Assembly (NCBI GenBank): GCA_024180945.1
Contig: JAKSGN010000008.1
Location: 1-61,643 of the forward strand
DNA: 61,643 nucleotides
Direction: 5' to 3'
From: Macrophomina tecta
Lineage: Eukaryota > Ascomycota > Dothideomycetes > Botryosphaeriales > Botryosphaeriaceae
In this document: positions 48,660 to 59,100 of the stretch, one piece after another
Layout of the letters: every line of letters begins with the position of its first letter
Numbering within the stretch: the first letter of the stretch is position 1
The notes under the pieces: model-generated
Told to the model about the DNA's origin: nothing
Databases searched by the model: none
The model's input: only the letters and a program-made list of their open reading frames with translations
Translations under genes and position numbers: made by a program

Positions 48660-49560
48660 ATAAAGTTAGTATAGTATAAGTTAGTAGCGTTAGGGAGGAA
48701 AGAATAGTTATTTATTATAAAAAATAGATAGAGGTAGATAAATAAAAAAGAATAAATCGGTTTATATATAAGATATTTTACGTAGATAAAGAAGAAAAAG
48801 CGAGAAAAAAATATAATAAAAAAAAATAAATAAAAAGAAAAAAAAATAGCGAGAGAAATAATTAAAAGAGTAAAATAAAGAGAGAAATAATAAATAAAAA
48901 AGAAAAAAAATAAGTAATAATTTATAAATAAAAATAATAGCGGGCCCGGCCGCGCGTAAAGTAAATAAAGAGAGTAAAAAAAAAAAAATATAAAAAAAAA
49001 ATAAAGAAAATAGAGTAGTAGTTATAGAAATAAAGATAGAAGAATTAGATATAATTAATATTTAGATTATTTTAGTTATATAGAGTAGTAGAGTATATAT
49101 AATAAATAAAAAAGTAGTAATAAATATAAATAAAAAAATATAAAGAGAAAATATTAGATTTTAATAAAATTTATTAGTAGAGTTATATAAGATTAAGTAG
49201 AGATATAAAAATAGTTTAAAAATAATAGTTATAGAATATAGTAGTAGAGAAGAAAATAGTATAAATAATAAAAAATAAAAATAAATATAATTAAGAGTAA
49301 ATATAAAAAGTAAATATATAAATTAAAAGTTTTAATTATTAGTAAAAGTAAGTAAAGAGTAGAAAAAAAAATAAATAAATAAATATAAAAATAAAAAAAA
49401 AGTTAGTATAAAATAAATTTTAAATATATAAAAGATAATTTAGTAATTAAAATTAGTAAAGAGAATAGATAGTAGAATATAAAATAAATAAGAGTTATAT
49501 TAGATTTTTTAAAAAAGAAAGAGTATATTCTATAGATATAAATAGTAGTAGTAGTATAGG
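48660..49560 (+). pseudogene. TLH C-terminal relic, third copy, extremely A-rich
   Basis: The motif GCCCGGCCGCGCG at about 48945 and the block ATTTAGATTATTTTAG near 49060 recur in order at 47787/48015 and 42983/43210. This is therefore a third copy of the TLH C-terminal part. RIP has gone nearly to saturation, leaving mostly A, G and T on this strand. Confidence 0.6.
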
Positions 49561-49567
49561 ATTAAGT

Positions 49568-49765
49568 TATCCCCCGGGAGAAGAAAGAGGTTTGCCCCTA
49601 GAAAAAGAATTTACCCCCGGGGAAAGAAAGAGGTTTACCCCCGGGAAAAGAAAGAGGTTTACCCCTAGGAAAAGAAAGAAGTTTATCCCCGGGAAAAAAA
49701 AGAGATTTACCCCCGGGAGAAGAGCGTTATCCCTAGAAAAAGAAAGAGCGTTATTCCTAGGGAAA
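49568..49765 (+). repeat. 24-bp minisatellite with CCCCGGG core
   Basis: About eight units of the type TTTACCCCCGGGAAAAGAAA plus GAGG. An open frame of 69 codons crosses it (49592-49801), giving an eight-residue repeat FTPGKRKR. Unlike the flanks it keeps its CCCGGG cores, which contain no CpA and so are not RIP targets. I do not call it a gene: there is no upstream context and no sequence outside the repeat. Confidence 0.8.
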
Positions 49766-50129
49766 GTAGAAGATCTATCCGTATATAAAGGCTTTCTCTA
49801 GGGTATAAAACTTCGTAATAGCAAAGAGGATTTCTTTCTCTAGGGAATAAGAAAGACTTATTCTAGGAGTAAGCCTAAGTTTAATCTTAATTAAGAGCCT
49901 ACTTCTAGGGAAAGCGTAGCTCGTTCTATCTAATAGAGTTACTTCCCCTAGGGGAAGGTCGTCGGTCCTAGACTAAGATTAGTATAATTATCGCTAATCG
50001 TATTAGTTTCGCTTAGTTACCTTAGACTCCTGCAGGCCCCCTAATTAGGGTATATAAGGTAAGAGCGTCTCTCGAATTTACTCTTTCGAAAAAGTATAGT
50101 TATATACTTATTTAGTAAGGCTATTAATA
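49766..50129. other. Spacer with TATA-like box ahead of an unrecognised gene relic
   Basis: The segment contains further degenerate CTAGGG-A-AG repeats up to about 49960 and a TATATAAGG at about 50050, some 90 bp before the first readable codons. Nothing else is recognised. Confidence 0.35.
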
Positions 50130-52600
50130 CTATAAAACATTAAAATCTATCTACGGTCAACGGCGTCGCGAACGGGGCGAGAAAGAAATAAGTAGTTAAA
50201 AGGTTATAGAATTATAGTTCTAATACTTCTCGGGTAAAGAAGATAGAGTCTATACGCGAGTAGATAGAGCCTTATAGGCTTATAACGGTAAAGTTTCCTA
50301 TTAATACGCTTATACCGACTTGGAGCGTTGGCGTTAATAGGCCTATTAATAGCGCGTATAAACGAAGAGTCTACGAAATCTTTATAGAGTAGGGCGTGCT
50401 TTAAAAAGTATTAGCGAACCGATTACGGCTAGCCTATAATAAAGAAGACGTCCGGAAGATATTAGATTATATTTAGTCTAAACGGGAACGAGGAAGGCGC
50501 GATAACCCGCGAAAGTAGACTAATACGGGAGGAAATAAGACGGAATAGCCGTTCTTTAACGAATAGATTATAATAACTAAAAAGAAGGCGAAGCTTATAG
50601 CGGGTAACTACTAAGTAGAAGCTCTAAAAGAACTACTATAGAAGTTAATACTAGTAGGCGATAAGCGATAGTAGATTTACGATATATATAATAAAGGTAC
50701 GCGGAGCCGTTTTAGCTTTCTTAATTCCTTAGATGCGCCCGAAGCTAACTTAGGAAAAACGTAGAAGTACTACTACCGCACCTATATATTAAGCTTAGGG
50801 CTAACCGAGAAGACCTAATCCTACCGGATAACTATAGCTAGATATAGGTAGAGTTAATAACGTTATCGTTAGCGGATAATACGCTTTTCTAAAAAGTAAA
50901 TAAGATAGTTAAAGAAAAGATCCTAGAGCTTCTTAGGCTAAGCGACTAGGGTAAATTTCCGGTTAGGCAGATGGTTACTCTATAGAAGAATAAAAGTTAG
51001 GGGCTAATAATTACGCGGTAGTACTAAAATTAAGTTAGGCGAGCGATGTTTAATATTTCTATATTCGACTAGATAGCTAGCTATAGGATTAACGATGTAA
51101 GCTTTATAGTAAAGCGGTAAGAAATAGAATACGCTAATATATAAGCGAGTAGTTCTAGTTTAGCACGTTTAATTTAGTAGTTAATATAGTCTCTCGCTTA
51201 AATAAGTATTACGGCGTTAAAATATAAGCTAATAACTAGACTAAGCTAGCTAGGCTTCTAGAGAAATAAAGTTACGACGATATTAAAAGACTATTCTACC
51301 TAGGCTCGGAGGATAATATATATGCCGAGCTTTCTAGGCTCCGGCGGCGGGATTTCCTAACGTCGGCGAATAATAATATATACCGCGGTCTATACGAATT
51401 CGTGTAAGGAACGCCTAACCTAGTATTCGCCGACGTCTACGCGATGCTTAAGACGATAAAGTACGAAGAAAAGGCGATAAGCCTAGTAATAGCCTATATT
51501 AGCCGATGGCTAAACCGCGACCCTACCCGAGTTAGCGAGCATAATAGTAATAAGCCTCTATTACGGAATAATTTCTTACCGGCCTTAGAGAGGAGCTATA
51601 GTAGCGACGCGGAAAAATAATCGCGTATACTCTAGTAGTAGATTTTAACGTACGTAAAGAATAATATAGAGGAGTTAACTAATTCTATACTAGAATATTT
51701 CCTATACGAGTTTCCCGGCGGCGGCTAGGAGGATATATATATAGCGCGATTCTAGTATTAAACCTAGAAAGAAATTCTAGTTATCGTTCGCGCGCTAGCC
51801 GGCCCGTATTTTTAGAACGAGGCGGTACTACGGTTTAATAATAAGAATCTAAATAAGATATACTCGAGACCTACGTTAACTATCGCGTAAGCCGTATATA
51901 ATTTCATTACTTAGATCCCCGAGGTGTCGCAGAACCCTACGCTTAAAATAAAAAAGGCGATTAAGGCCCTATACGCCGAGATTAAGCCTATAGTAGTAAA
52001 GTAGGCGGCTAGGTAGTACGATAACGCGTTAGAAAGCCGCGTTAAGAAATAGTCTACTTCGACGATTAAGCTAGTAGAGGTAGAGCGGGTAAAGTATAAG
52101 ACCCTAGTAGATATAGAAGTACGTCTTCCCGCGGATATAAAAGTATATTCTTCTAGAAAGATATCTTCGCCCCGAAGCTTACTAAATCTTAGAGAACGGC
52201 TAGATAGTACTACCCTCGTTCGCAATAGTAAATCGAGCACGAAGAGAAAGCGGCTAGGTATAAAGAAAGCTAGTAATAAGCCTAGCGCCCGTCTAGTTAA
52301 TAAATTAGATTCTAGACCTAGTTACCGGCTAAAAGATCCGATAGTTATAACCGTAGAAGACTTACGAACGCTATAAAAATTATACTATAAGAAACGGGCC
52401 CTAGTATAGTAAGAGGCAGCCGTAGATAGATTAAAGGCTAGAAATTTAGGCGATAGAATAGAAAACGTAGGGCGTAGGGTAGCTCTAGTAGACTATACCC
52501 GGGGGCCTACTTTAGAATAACCGCGACCACGGGTCGTGCCTAAGGGGGGAAGGTCTTAGAGATAGCGTTTAGCGGTATATCTCGGTGGCTTAACTTAAAA
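50130..52600 (+). pseudogene. Unrecognised large reading frame 1, RIP-killed
   Basis: One plus-strand frame makes sense for long stretches if TAG/TAA are returned to Gln or Trp. Examples are KFPINTLIPTWSVGVNRPIN near 50295, RRVYEIFIE and ANRLRLAYNKEDVRKILDYI near 50360-50475, and GTRSRFSFLNSLDAPEANLG near 50700. Around 51400-51800 it reads TPNLVFADVYAMLKTIKYEE and EEFPGGG-type sequence, and it ends in a basic region near 52240-52560. The 50360-50475 part could be a helix-turn-helix. About 800 codons. I recognise no family. A poly(A)-rich gap at 52620-52645 separates it from the next frame. Confidence 0.45.
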
Positions 52601-52869
52601 CTAATAAATTTGGCATACAAAAAGAAAAAAAAAAAAAAATAAGATACTAATATATCGTCTCGCGCGTCCTAATTAAGCCGCGCTAAAAGTATATACTAGC
52701 CGTTAGCTAGCTAACGGCCGGTACCTTAAAACGTAGCGCTCGCTCTTTCGTATCCTCTTATTTCGGCTAGCCCTAGCCCTTACCCTTAGGGGATATACTA
52801 TACGATTCTTTTCTTTATTTAATCGGGTTCGTTTAGTAGAGGTCTATAGCTATACTTCTTCCTCGCCCG

Positions 52870-55610
52870 CTCGGAAAATAACTACTAAATATTTTAATGA
52901 AGCGTTCTACCCTCCGGATAACGAGCTCTTTTAAGAATCCCTCCGCTAACTAACCGGTCTCGAAATTCCGATATATCGGCCGAAGTAGATCATAGTATAT
53001 TCGAAGTAGACGGCGAGATTTCTATTAATAGAGAGTTCGTCTTTAGTAAGGTATAGAATAGTAACGCGAATAGAAAATCTAATAACGAAGATAGCCTTTA
53101 TTACGAAGAGCTATTTAGCGGCGCCGAATAGAAATTTAAAAATAGTAGCTTTAGTAATAAAGAGGAGGTCGTCATAGTATCTAATTCGTATTTCTAGCGA
53201 ATCGATTATTCTAAGAGCGAGCATAAGCTTAACGGTAAGAAGGCGTAGGCTAGAAATATAGAGATAGATAGAACTAAAGTTACGTATAGTAAGGAATCTA
53301 ATCGCGAAGACGAATTCTCCGCTTTTCGATAGCGAATAGGCAATCGATATACTATAGAGATTATATACTATTAATTACGATAGTAGGAAAGCCGATTCTA
53401 GGCCCGTAAAAGTAGACGACGAGTACTATCCCCTCTTCTTTTTTAATATAATCGTAATTATCGGCCGTCCGCTTAAGCCTATTACCTAGCTAAATAACCG
53501 GTTTTTTAATAACGTTAGTATAAGCTTTAAGAACTAGCGAGCTCCGTACGCGGCTAAGTATATCGGCGGGCTAGGGTTTAAGCTTTAATATTAAATATTT
53601 CGACTAGCTACTACCGCAATGAGAGAGTCTTAGTTTATTATAATATACCCGGTCGTAGCTATTATCGAGCTACTAGCTTTTCGACGGGAGCGCTTAAAGC
53701 AGCTTAAAAATTTAGCCTAGTTAAGCGCGCTATAGGTATATTACGCACGGTTTCTAGCGGTATATATTAAGTAGGTCTTTCTTATCGATAAGCTTCTTAG
53801 GGAGGGTATAAAGTCTTTCTAGACCCTTAGTAAGCCGCACTCGTAAAAGATAATATTTAATAAGTAAATCACCTTTTAGCATCGATTTATAGAAAATTAG
53901 AAGAATTATATAAGATAGTACTTATAGAACAGCTTCTAGATAAAAAACCGGCCTATATTTTATACTTACGACTACGGAGCTAATATTAAGATTAAGGTTA
54001 ACGAGTAGCTTTATTCGCTTCTAAAAGAAACGCGGCTTTAACGCGATAGCAATAGTTCTAACTCTAACTCGGATTCCGACCCTAATAATAACGATATCGA
54101 GAATACGAAGGCTCGGGGAGATAGTACTTAAAGAGGGCTACCGTCGAGCTAGAGATTAATATTAAAGGTAGAAAATAGAGTAAAGCCTTTAAACGAGCCT
54201 TTAGAGAAGCCTAGTAAGGAGCCTAGTAAAGAGCCTAGTAAAAATAGCCTCTATACTAAAGGCCTTCGCTAGCTTCGAACGAAGCTAGAACGGAAATATA
54301 TTTTTAATAATATCGGCTTTATTTCTTATACTTTAGCGGTGGATCTTAACTATCTAGACGCGACTTCGCCTAATCTATATAATAAACTTACGCGCTACCT
54401 CTTAGCGGACCGCAACGTAGTAGTAAGAGAATATTATAGGCTGTGCGACTTTATCTTCTACCCGTTAGCTTTCTATTTAGCGTATAGTAATTTCTCTTTA
54501 GCGCTACCGCCTTCGTTTCTAGCGGATAATCTCCTTACGGTTATACGGGATAATATAAGTTTTTAAAATAATAGCGCCGATGTCCTTAGCTATAGGTATT
54601 TCTAAGCGTATTTTAATATTAAGCGTAGTATTCGCTATAGGCCAGATGACCTTCTCGCGACGAAAGGTATCGTAATAGCGGTATTAGCGCTATCTAAGTC
54701 CGAGGCCAACGCTTCTAGTTAATTAAAGATAAGGCGGTAGCGTCTACTATAATATCTACGCGGCTAGCTTACTTCGGAAGACCTAGACTTGTCGAGGCCG
54801 TTTACCCGCGAACAACGGCGCGTTAAGACGGCCGTAGCCGGAGAAGAATTTATCTTTCGAATAAAGTAAATTATCGGTATTTAGGTCTCTCGCTTAGCGA
54901 ATAGGCGCCGTAATTTCTCTACTATTCTATATTCTATCTTCTAGTTAATTCGTTTCTACCTTAAGGAAACTCGGTCCTATATATATTTACTAAGGTCGTT
55001 TCGGCCGTCTATCTTTTCTAGCGTCCTCGGCTCCTTCGCTAGGATCTTTAGACTCGCGATAGACGAGCTTTAGCGACGATTCGAGGCGAGAGGGTTAAAG
55101 GGGCTCGGCGTAGCTCTAGTAGAAAGTATCGCCGCGCTTAACTGCCTAGGTAGTTATTACTTTACCGGGCTCCCTAAGTCGTTAATAGGCTCGGTACTCC
55201 GCCTACTAGGCACTATAGACGGTATATCGAACGGGGCCTAGCTATTTATAGACCCTCGCACGCTAGATCTCTAGAATGGCATAGGTAGCCTTAACCTCGC
55301 GCGGTAGCCGCGGCGAGATAACGGGCAGCTAATTCTTATATATATAGTCTCTATCTCCTTCTACTACGGGCCCGAGGTCGTAGTAAGCCGTTATAGCTAC
55401 GTTTAGTTTAAGAAGCTCGGAGGCATGCTCGTTAAAGGGCTGAATAGGGCGACGAAATTTCTTAAGAAGCTATTCGGCGAGCTATAGACGCCGTAAATAG
55501 TTACTTTTATTAGCTATTAGTTTTATCGTAGGTTTAAACGGGGCAGCCGAAGCCTAGCCTATAATAGTAGAGAGAATAGCGAGCTAAAAGTGCTAGAGAG
55601 TTAATAGATA
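52870..55610 (+). pseudogene. Unrecognised large reading frame 2, RIP-killed
   Basis: It is plus strand, in a different frame from the preceding relic. Readable pieces include NEAFYPPDNELF near 52896, then LTGLEIPIYRPK, and a Ser/Asp/Asn-rich stretch SNSNSDSDPNNNDIENTKAR near 54055-54115. There is also an open segment at 54339-54566, and FTGLPKSLIGSVLRLLGTID, ISFYYGPEVVVSRYSYV and FKKLGGMLVKGLNRATKFL at 55160-55490. It stops just before the TLH boundary sites. The two frames probably belong to one larger mobile or subtelomeric element, but no family is recognised. Confidence 0.45.
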
Positions 55611-55641
55611 CTAGTCTAACGTTAGTTATAGTTCGACCACC

Positions 55642-55735
55642 CAAACCGAAAGGAGTGAATCGACCGTTATAAGGGTCGATTCAGGTCCCAAACCGAAAGG
55701 AGTGAATCGACCGTTATAAGGGTCGATTCAGGTCC
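55642..55735 (+). repeat. Two tandem 47-bp TLH boundary sites, intact
   Basis: Units at 55642-55688 and 55689-55735 are identical. Each holds a 28-bp core: arm TGAATCGACC, spacer GTTATAAG, arm GGTCGATTCA. The arms are perfect inverted repeats and the spacer contains the palindrome TTATAA. The same unit starts the second TLH copy at 60108. The layout resembles a tyrosine-recombinase core site. The function is inferred. Confidence 0.92.
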
Positions 55736-55750
55736 CATACAAAATTAAGG

Positions 55751-55766
55751 TTTAGGGTTAGGGTTA
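55751..55766 (+). repeat. Interstitial telomeric tract in TLH copy 1
   Basis: TTTAGGGTTAGGGTTA, 15 bp after the second boundary site. Confidence 0.88.
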
Positions 55767-55773
55767 CGAGTAC

Positions 55774-55797
55774 GGTCGATTGAGTACGGTCGATTCA
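55774..55797 (+). promoter_or_regulatory. Two direct half-sites downstream of the telomeric tract
   Basis: GGTCGATTGA (55774-55783) and GGTCGATTCA (55788-55797) repeat the right arm of the 47-bp site in direct orientation, 14 bp apart. Their position about 340 bp before the ATG suits either accessory recombinase binding or a promoter operator. The older copies carry GGTGGATTTA- or GGTAGATTTA-type half-sites at the same place. Confidence 0.6.
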
Positions 55798-56134
55798 GAA
55801 AAAAGATGTTGGATTCGCGTTAAATTAAGATATGTTGCAGAGCGCGGTTAGGCGATAAGAATTTTTGCGTATGACATGCCCGCCCGATCGCGTGTTCGAG
55901 CGTAATTTGGCAGTTGGGGTAAGTTAGGGTAAGGTTGATGGGGTAAGAGCGGCCCGAGCGCGGTAGTGGTTAAAGAGCGCGCATTCGCCGGGTAGGCACG
56001 TAGCGCGCGAACGTGCAGCAGGCGCCGAGTCAGAGAGTTAAGAGCAAGGGTTAAAGTAGTTAGTTCGATAGCAAAGGGTGGTTTCCCGCATCAACGCAGC
56101 GAAAGAATAAGCAGATAGCAGCGAAATAACGAGC

Positions 56135-59100
56135 ATGCAGCAAGCGCAAGTCAACATGGCCGAAACAGCGGAGTATTTTCATCATTTAGGGTTAGGAGAA
56201 TTTGGAGTCGTCGTGTGCAAGGAGTGCCGGCACGCGGTGTGGCCGGATCAGGTGGCAGGGCATTTGCAGGGCAGACATCACGGCATCAGCGGAAAGAACG
56301 CAGAGGCGATCGCGGAGGAGGTCGTGGCGTTTGCCGGATTAATCAGGTCCCCCGGAGAATTTCAGGCGCCCGCAGGCATCGACAGGCCGATCCCGGAGTT
56401 GCCGTTGCATCAGGACGGGTTAATGTGCGAGTTACAGCCCGACGGGTGCCGGTATATTTGCCGGGACAGAATGACGATGAAGAAGCATTGGCGCATCGAG
56501 CATCAGTGGTCGGCCGGCAGCCGAAAGGGCGGGTCGGGCAAGAGCAAGGGCGAGCGGGTCGAGAGGCGGTTTCAGGAAGCAGTGAGGCGGGTGCATTGTC
56601 AGCGATTTTTCACGAGCCGGCACGGATCGCAGTATTTCGAGGTGCAGCAACCGGCAGAGGAAGAGAATGGAACGCGCGAAGACGGCAACGGCGGCAGCAA
56701 CGATAGTAGCAGGGACACGTGGACGCGGGCGTGGCAGCAGATGCAGGCCCGGTTCGAGCAGGCCGAGAAGGAGGCAGCCGCCGTCGTTCAGGACGCCGAG
56801 AGGGATCAGGCGAACCCGTGGTTGGAGCGGACGCAGTGGCAGAAGTATTTGGCCGGCAAGAACCGCGAGGATTTGTCGCGGTGCATCGTCAAGCCGGGCG
56901 GCGAGGAGGACGAAAAGAAGAACAGACGATGGAAGCCCGCCGATAAGGAAAAAGACGATCCGAACGAGCCGATCGAGACGGCCGTGTGGCAGGCGATGGA
57001 GGACGTTGCCCGCATTAGTCAGGAGAGCGTGGCGAAGCGGGCGGGCGTGTCGATGCGGATGCAGGCGATCAGGACGGAGAAGCATCAGACCCGATATCAG
57101 CCGTTGCAGCCGTATATGGACGAGGAATCGATCAAGGACCGTGCCCGGTCGTGGGAGCAGGTGTTGATGTTTTTTATGCGGACGCAGCGGCAGCACGATT
57201 GGGACAGCCCGGCGTACAAATTCACCCGCAGTCAGTTCGAAGCATTCGTCAGATTGGTCGAAGAGGCAGAGCGGGAGGTAGAAGGAGGCGAAGATGGGGA
57301 AGAAAGTAACAAAGAAAACGAAGATAACGAGGAAGCAGAAGAGGAGGGAGAAGGGGAAGGCGACGAGGAAGAAAGCGAGACAAACGAGAAGGACGAAGAG
57401 AAGTGGCAAAAATTAACCCCGATTCAACGGGCATGTTTAGATTTTTGCATCGAGTTGTTGAATCAACGATTCGTCGAGCGCGAGTACGAGAGTGCGTTGG
57501 TATGCGCCGCCGCCGTGTTAGGAGTCGACCCGACGGACAACAGTTGGAGAGGCCCGGAGACATACGGGTCGATTTTATCGGCGTTGATCAAGGTGGCGCA
57601 TTTCATGGTCATTCAGAAGGCATTCGAGGTAGCAACGCCGGCGGAGGAGAACGAGCATTTTAGCGCGAGCGCGAGGCCGTGTGATTTCGAAGATAGTGGA
57701 TACGAAAGCGGGGGAAGCAGTAGAAGCGGCGAGAGCAGCAGGCGCCCCGGCAGGAGCGGGTTGCAGTGGGTGAACAAGATGATGGACGATTTCATGGTCC
57801 GCGGCAGCGACAGCCCGATGCAGTGGTTTTTGGATTTGCGGGCGTATGGTATGAAGATTCATTTCAACACAACGGCGAAAGGGCACGTCGGGTGGAGGGA
57901 TAGAGATGTGTTGGAGTACAAGAACATATCGTTCAGCATGGCGCAGTTCCGCGGGATGGTACACGGTTTGGCGCAGACGACGGCGCAGGTGTTGGTCGAG
58001 GATTTGTTGTTTTGCAAAAGCCGGCGGGAGGTGCCCGCGGTGCCGTGGCATTCGATGCATGACGACCCGACAAACGGCCGTCGAGGGTGGAATTTTTTGC
58101 AGGATCAGCGCAACAGATTCCCCGTGGACGGGAGGTCGTGGTTGTTCGAGCAGATTATGCAGAACGGCGCGGTCAGAAAGCGGTTCACCCGGCAGGGGAC
58201 GGCGTCGGGGTTGAGCCGCGAGGCGGTATCGGATTGGATGAGCCGGGTTGCGGCGTTTAAGGAAAAGTTATTGGTGTTGATGCACATAACGGGCGGGCAG
58301 CCGGCGAGAGGGCCGGAGATATTAAGTATCAGGCACAGCAACACGGCGGAGGCGGGGCACCGGCATATTTTCATCGAAGACGGGATGGTCGTGTTTGTTA
58401 CGCGGTATCACAAGGGGTACGCGTTGCAGGGAGATGTCAAGATCATTCACCGGTATTTACCGCGCGAGGTGGGCGAGTTGTTGGTGTGGTATTTGTGGTT
58501 GGTTTTGCCGTTTCAGCAGAGAATTGAGGTGTTGATACGAGGCAAGCAGCAGCAGGGGCAGCGGCAGGGGCAGCAGCAGGAGCAACAGCAGGAGCAACAG
58601 CAGGAGCAGCAGCAGGAGCAACAGCAGCAGGAGCAGGAGCAGTCGCCGCCGTTGTCCGCGCATTTATGGGCAGCCGAGCCCGGGGGCAAGAAGTGGACGA
58701 CGGAGCGGATGAGACAGGCGATTAAGCGGGAGACAGCAGCGGGGTTAGGGCATGAAGTCACGGTGCGGGCGTATCGTGATATCGCGATAGCAATCAGCAG
58801 GCAGTGGATCCGCGGGCCGACGGCGTTCAGGCAGGACGATGGAGAGGGAGACGATAGCGAGCAGCGGCAGGATGAGGACGGCATGGCGGCGGCGATCGCG
58901 GACGCGCAGGCAGGGCACACGTCGCACGTGGCGGGAATCGTATATGCGAGGGGAATCATGGAGCAGTTGGGGTGGGTGGCAGAACGAAGGCAGCAGTTCC
59001 GGGCGTGCAGCGTCGATTGGCACCGATTTTTAGGATTCGAACCGACGGGTCAGGCAGACGAGCGGAACGAGGCGGCGGATAGCAAGGCGACGAGCAAAAA

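Noticed and set aside
49592..49801. A gene for a small basic repeat protein
   Set aside because: The frame exists only because a 24-bp unit is divisible by three; there is no unique sequence or promoter evidence.
56432..57409. Long minus-strand frame opposite the TLH, Leu-rich and membrane-like
   Set aside because: It is antisense to a protein with clear domains; its Leu and Phe runs are complements of Glu/Gln/Lys codons, and the same frame recurs opposite copy 2. No independent signal.
58457..58663. Minus-strand frame with a poly-Leu run
   Set aside because: It is the complement of the CAG/CAA poly-Gln repeat of the TLH.
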